A stretch of 64,000 nt of DNA, from positions 60,034 to 124,033 of the forward strand of contig JTDE01000722.1 in assembly GCA_014338405.1 (NCBI GenBank). The letters are read 5' to 3'. Shown here in pieces: positions 60,116 to 64,000 of the stretch (position 1 is the stretch's first letter; each line of letters starts with the position of its first letter). A program made the position numbers and the translations under genes. The notes beneath the pieces were generated by a model that saw only the letters and a program-made list of their open reading frames with translations, had not been told where the DNA came from and did not search any database. Source of the DNA: Paragonimus skrjabini miyazakii. Lineage: Eukaryota > Platyhelminthes > Trematoda > Plagiorchiida > Troglotrematidae.

Positions 60116-62295
60116 ATTGGGTTAGCTATAACACTACTGCCAAATTACGGATGTACAGAAGATTCTTAGTTGCTACTTCGCTTACCTTACCATTGATGGA
60201 GTGTATGTTACACCTGGCAGAAGTTATCTAGTTTTTCGGCTTTATGAGATGGCTTTCAGATATTGGTTCACATTTAACGTGAGAGTGTGCTCAGAAGATT
60301 CGATGGTCGATATACTTTGATCTAGGCTAAAATTAGATAGCTTTTGAGATTGCTATAGACTTGGGAGAAAGTATAGGTGTTTAACAGTGTTTCAGAGTAA
60401 GAAAACAAACGGATAGTTTGAACATACTTGACATGCCTACGTTGTACTCGTTCAGACGTATAGGTCTTTTAAGTTATGGTCGACAGGCTTAACTAGCCAA
60501 GCCAACATAGAAGACTGCCAGGACTGAAAATTCTCAAACATCCAGATTAGTTTGCAAGTATTGCTTCATTTGCGGGTTAGTTGTGTCATTTATCCACACT
60601 CAGTAGATTCTGTGGATTTGAGATAAACGGTACAGCCGACTCACGAGTGAGTTGTTATCTACAAATGTGAGCATCTGTAATTTCTGTGTAAGAAGTGTGA
60701 TCGAAGTTCACGGGCTACTCACACCTGCTGTACGGCATCAACCAGAAAACTGAAAGTGTGTTTCCGGTGAATTTTCACCAGCAACTTATACCATTCTACC
60801 TCACAAGATTATAATCTGGCTACTATTCGTTAAGATGTTGTTATGTTATCATTATTCGTCAACGTGACATGGTTGGAGGGGTGACAAAAGACTTTGAATA
60901 TTACCATTCTTAGGTTTTGCTTGAAGACAACAGTACCTGAATAATCGCCTCCTAAGCACACGATGACTGATCAACAGGAGTCACTTTCCATGTTGACTTT
61001 GAAATGGAGTCTACAGGTACACTACTGTAAAGTGAAACCGAAAGTGAGGAAGCACACGTTGGATGTTTTTAAACTACTGCTAAGCACTGCCTCCCTTCCT
61101 TGTATTCCACAGTCGGCGGTTTGTACAGCCTCCGAAGAAGAGGTTCTAATTGAAGATAAACTACCTGAACGAATAGTGACCCAATGTTCCATAGTGTTTC
61201 TTATCCTTTTCTTATTTTTGTAATAGTGTTATGCGTTCTTGGCAAACAATTTCTGGCGAAATTTCATTCTCTCTTTTATCGGGTATACAACACTACTAGC
61301 TCTGAAGTACAGAAGAATTAGCATATCAAAAACAGTTATATTAAAACACCGGTCGTTCTGCTGCTACTTGATCGATAAGATGTTGCTAAATATGAATATA
61401 CAAAACTGTGTGGTTAACTCAGCTGATTAAAAAAATCGGGACAAACATTATTTACGAACCTACCGCTATCACCCCCGTTTTAACCTGTTACCTACTGACT
61501 TCAAGTTGATGAGGAAAACCTTCAAGGATCCTGTGATGGTCATCAGGCGACAGTGTAGGGTACACAACGTAACCTCAAAACTGACAGTGCTCTCCGCCCC
61601 AAGGGCTTTTGAGGAATCCGTTAATCTACGGTAAACACGTTCATGGCAATCGCTCTTGTTTAAGTCGGAGTATACGGCGCAGATCTTCTGAGGGTTCGAA
61701 ACCTTGCTCAGGTCTAATAAAAACATCTTTATGTTCAGCTTGACGATGTCGCTAGCAATTTTGCACATATATTCTATAATAATGTGGAACATAAATTATG
61801 CACGGAAGACACTTGCACAAAACGTCTGTGACTTCTGTGACGCTATGTCATGTGATAACTGAACTGTGGCCAACAGACACCAATTAGAGTAGTTTCTGGC
61901 ATGTTAGCCTAAGATAATCTGAAAATATTACCTATCTCCAGACTAGACGTTACAACCCTGCCTCTCTTGAGCAACAGATTTTATTACATCCAGGTACAGC
62001 TCTGAAACATAGATCCGAGTTGATGTAAGAACTATTTATTTGCTTCAGCTCATGCTACTTTTTCTGATTTTCGATACAGTTACAACCAAAACCACTCTGC
62101 TCAGTCATACTCAAATAATAAGTAGCTACGGAGGACCTTGTGAAGATAAGCAGCTCCTTGGTTCAACGCCTAGTTCGACTTTTGCTGTCTGTTTGATATC
62201 AGCTGGTCATGAGAAACGTAATTATTGATCGTTTCAGTTGACAAAAATGATTAGCCAGACATTTACTGCATGATCAGGCATTCCCTCATTCGAAA
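60116..62295. other. No recognised gene; two unassigned frames
   Basis: An 86-codon plus frame (60963-61223) and a 107-codon minus frame (61469-61792) have mixed composition but no recognisable motif. The rest is blank. Confidence 0.35.
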
Positions 62296-62299
62296 AGGT

Positions 62300-62655
62300 T
62301 ATATAGAAGCTTCAGAGTATCGGGGTGCCTGGTTTTGTTTGTTCCTGTGGAACAGGCTACATAGGCCGCACAACAAGGCGACTATCTGAACGCATACGGA
62401 GCATCATCCGGCGTGGCTAGCTAGAGGATCGATGAAGACTTGCTCATCAGCGATCGCTGCACACTTGGTCGAACCGGACCATGTGATTAACCCGGCTGAT
62501 TCGTTCAAACCGATTTATCGAATCCGCTGAGTGCAATCGGAATGGGTCAAAGGTCGTTTATTAGCCGTCGCAGAAGCCATCACAATTCGATTACACTCAC
62601 CCCCGTTATGTTCACAAAAGCGTCTGGTCAAAGCACTGAATCTCCCGTGGCCATG
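62300..62655 (+). pseudogene. PLE GIY-YIG endonuclease fragment, second lineage
   Basis: Reads FVCSCGTGYIGRTTRRLSER then IRSIIRRG and a stop, and later in another frame SSAIAAHLVEPDHVINPADS, FKPIYRIR, a stop, and VAEAITIRLHSPPLCSQKRL, ending LNLPWP. The YIGRT core and the terminal glutamate (AEAI) are present. Wording differs from the endonucleases at 2419 and 33175 (GRTTRRLSER against GRTER), pointing to a different PLE lineage. It is dead by two stops and a frameshift; the RT is absent. Confidence 0.82.
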
Positions 62656-62997
62656 TATCAAACTAGAATTTATTGAAACCCGTTACGGGATTTTTAAAGA
62701 ACCGTGTGTTAACGCATTGAGCGCGGCACGTCTCTCATGAACGTGATGTGACTTTCATGCAATGTAATCCTTAAAACCGCTCACGACATCCTCAACGGTA
62801 TAGTCGAAGCGATAAGTACAATAACAATTTTATCCCATGTATTTTTGACATTTATCAGTGTCAAGGTCATCCGGCTTCTCATTAAAATTCGCTTCAGGGG
62901 CTCGGAACTGCCCAACAGTATTTTGCTTCACAATGTCATCTCATACATATTGTTGAATTACCAACCACATATGCTTAAGAGTAATTATCGCAACGTC

Positions 62998-63056
62998 TGA
63001 TCGTCATGAGAGGAGACATAGTAACTGTTCTGTCAACTCCAATCAATGACCCCTAT
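62998..63056 (-). repeat. Hammerhead SINE upstream-region fragment
   Basis: GACATAGTAACTG and TCAACTCCAATCAATGACCC match the upstream part of the copy at 28960-29015. It lies in inverted orientation next to the copy at 63075. Confidence 0.6.
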
Positions 63057-63074
63057 GAATACTATATTAATTAG

Positions 63075-63340
63075 GGATGACAGGACGGTCGGACAATCAC
63101 AGCACTGCCTAGAAACGAATGTGGTTTAGCTTTCATATTTAAAGATTCAATCGTGCCAAATGTGAGGTCACTGGCGCAGTGGTCAACACGGTTGTTCATG
63201 AAAGCGTGACCGGATTCTAGTCTCGGCCGGGACAAGGATATTCTAACAGAAGCAGACCTTGAGCCTAGTGTTTTTTTTCGAAAGGAACGGACCAAATTAC
63301 AACAGCCCAAACTCTTGCCATTTACACTACTGTTCATTAT
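63075..63340 (+). repeat. tRNA-derived hammerhead SINE with deleted ribozyme core
   Basis: Upstream region, then A box TGGCGCAGTGG (63172-63182), B-box region GGATTCTAGTC (63212-63222), then AAGGATATTCTAACAGAAGC and GAGCCTAGTG with the CTGANGA core and first half of stem II missing. The tail is diverged after TCGAAAGGAACGG. The A box is the best conserved here. Confidence 0.75.
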
Positions 63341-63719
63341 GTGTGTGCGAAAACTAATCTGGTCCGTTTTGTTATCACCCATTCTAGATTATCACTCTAT
63401 CCTGCTACTGGTGCAAGTTGCTCTTTCCCAAATAAAACTGCTGTGACTAGCTTCACTTTCGGTTAGGCTAGTTCCAGTCAGATAAATAAGCGTTTGTCTG
63501 GAATAGGGCCGATATAGTTAATAGTTTCTACCATTTGTGCAAAATTCTGTCAGAAAAAGTTTTAGAATATGAATTTCATAGTAAAATCAATAAGTAAGAT
63601 TTTGAGGGGAAAATCACATGTAATTGACCTCTACTCTCTCATTTTTGCTGACATTAGATCAACTGTTCTTTTTCTAACAGAAGGATCAAATCAGAGTTTC
63701 ACTTCTATTGTTGCTCTTC

Positions 63720-63792
<73 letters not shown>
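63720..63792. repeat. (AGT)24 perfect microsatellite
   Basis: About 24 uninterrupted AGT units. It creates poly-Ser (plus) and poly-Leu (minus) frames that should not be read as genes. Confidence 0.97.
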
Positions 63793-64000
63793 TTGGCAGA
63801 GGAATACTGCTCCCGCTGCTAATCCAACCACCGTCCCACAGATTAACACGACGTCGGATATTGAGTCCCAAGCCGCTGATCACTCTGAGTGGTTTACCTG
63901 TTTGATACAAACAGTGATTACTCAACTGGAGTCCAATAGCGAGGCTTCTCTTCACAGTGAAAGGTGACCGTCTAGCCAAAAAAGCAAAGCGCAAACTAAA
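63793..64000. other. Open but unrecognised end of window
   Basis: Both strands are fairly open after the microsatellite (minus frame into 63994). The sequence is more GC-balanced and less AT-rich than its surroundings and may be a repeat or exon cut by the window edge. No motif is recognised. Confidence 0.3.

Noticed and set aside
63686..63994. Minus frame with a long poly-leucine run, like a signal or membrane segment
   Set aside because: The leucines come from the (AGT)n microsatellite; the plus strand gives poly-serine from the same repeat.
1..64000. CRISPR array, bacterial operon, rRNA or prophage
   Set aside because: No regularly spaced repeats, no ribosome-binding-site-led dense coding, no rRNA-like blocks; interrupted exons and retroelements show a eukaryotic nuclear sequence.

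Overview
The window looks like repeat-rich, AT-rich nuclear DNA from a flatworm, most likely a digenean trematode. Four observations point there: several decayed Penelope-like retroelements (PLEs) with reverse transcriptase (RT) and GIY-YIG endonuclease remnants, a tRNA-derived SINE carrying a hammerhead ribozyme (the architecture of schistosome Sm-alpha), a fragment with a retroviral-type zinc knuckle and aspartic protease, and host exons split by introns of 43-77 nt. Nothing prokaryotic is present. The species cannot be fixed from sequence alone.

Layout. 0-7.7 kb: an unrecognised 147-codon frame, the most complete PLE (2419-4803, minus) and an open-frame segment with one stop (7293-7742, minus). 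7.7-17.4 kb: mostly empty, with a truncated SINE at 13.4 kb and a long-inverted-repeat element at 15.9-16.3 kb. 17.4-19.8 kb: the best host gene, a probable mitochondrial ribosomal protein bL32m (MRPL32, plus), then a PLE scrap. 22-24 kb: two PLE RT scraps, one carrying the same intervening segment that interrupts the RT of the first PLE. 26.9-29.7 kb: two SINE copies, one with a hammerhead ribozyme whose core and three stems are intact, and an exon for two membrane segments. 33-36 kb: a PLE endonuclease and a second long-inverted-repeat element. 37-43 kb: a GC-rich composite repeat, SINE copies and another PLE endonuclease scrap. 44-47 kb: an LTR-retrotransposon fragment and a candidate multi-exon gene. 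49-60 kb: paired SINE copies, two more composite-repeat copies and a tRNA-like sequence. 62-64 kb: a last PLE endonuclease, a last SINE and a perfect (AGT)n microsatellite.

Most of the content is therefore dead or non-autonomous mobile DNA around a few host exons. The most interesting object is the tRNA-promoter SINE with an internal hammerhead (about ten copies or pieces, one with an intact ribozyme). Second is the roughly 315-nt segment at the same place in two PLE RTs, which looks like a retained intron or lineage-specific insert. All homology calls are by eye; no database search or folding was run.
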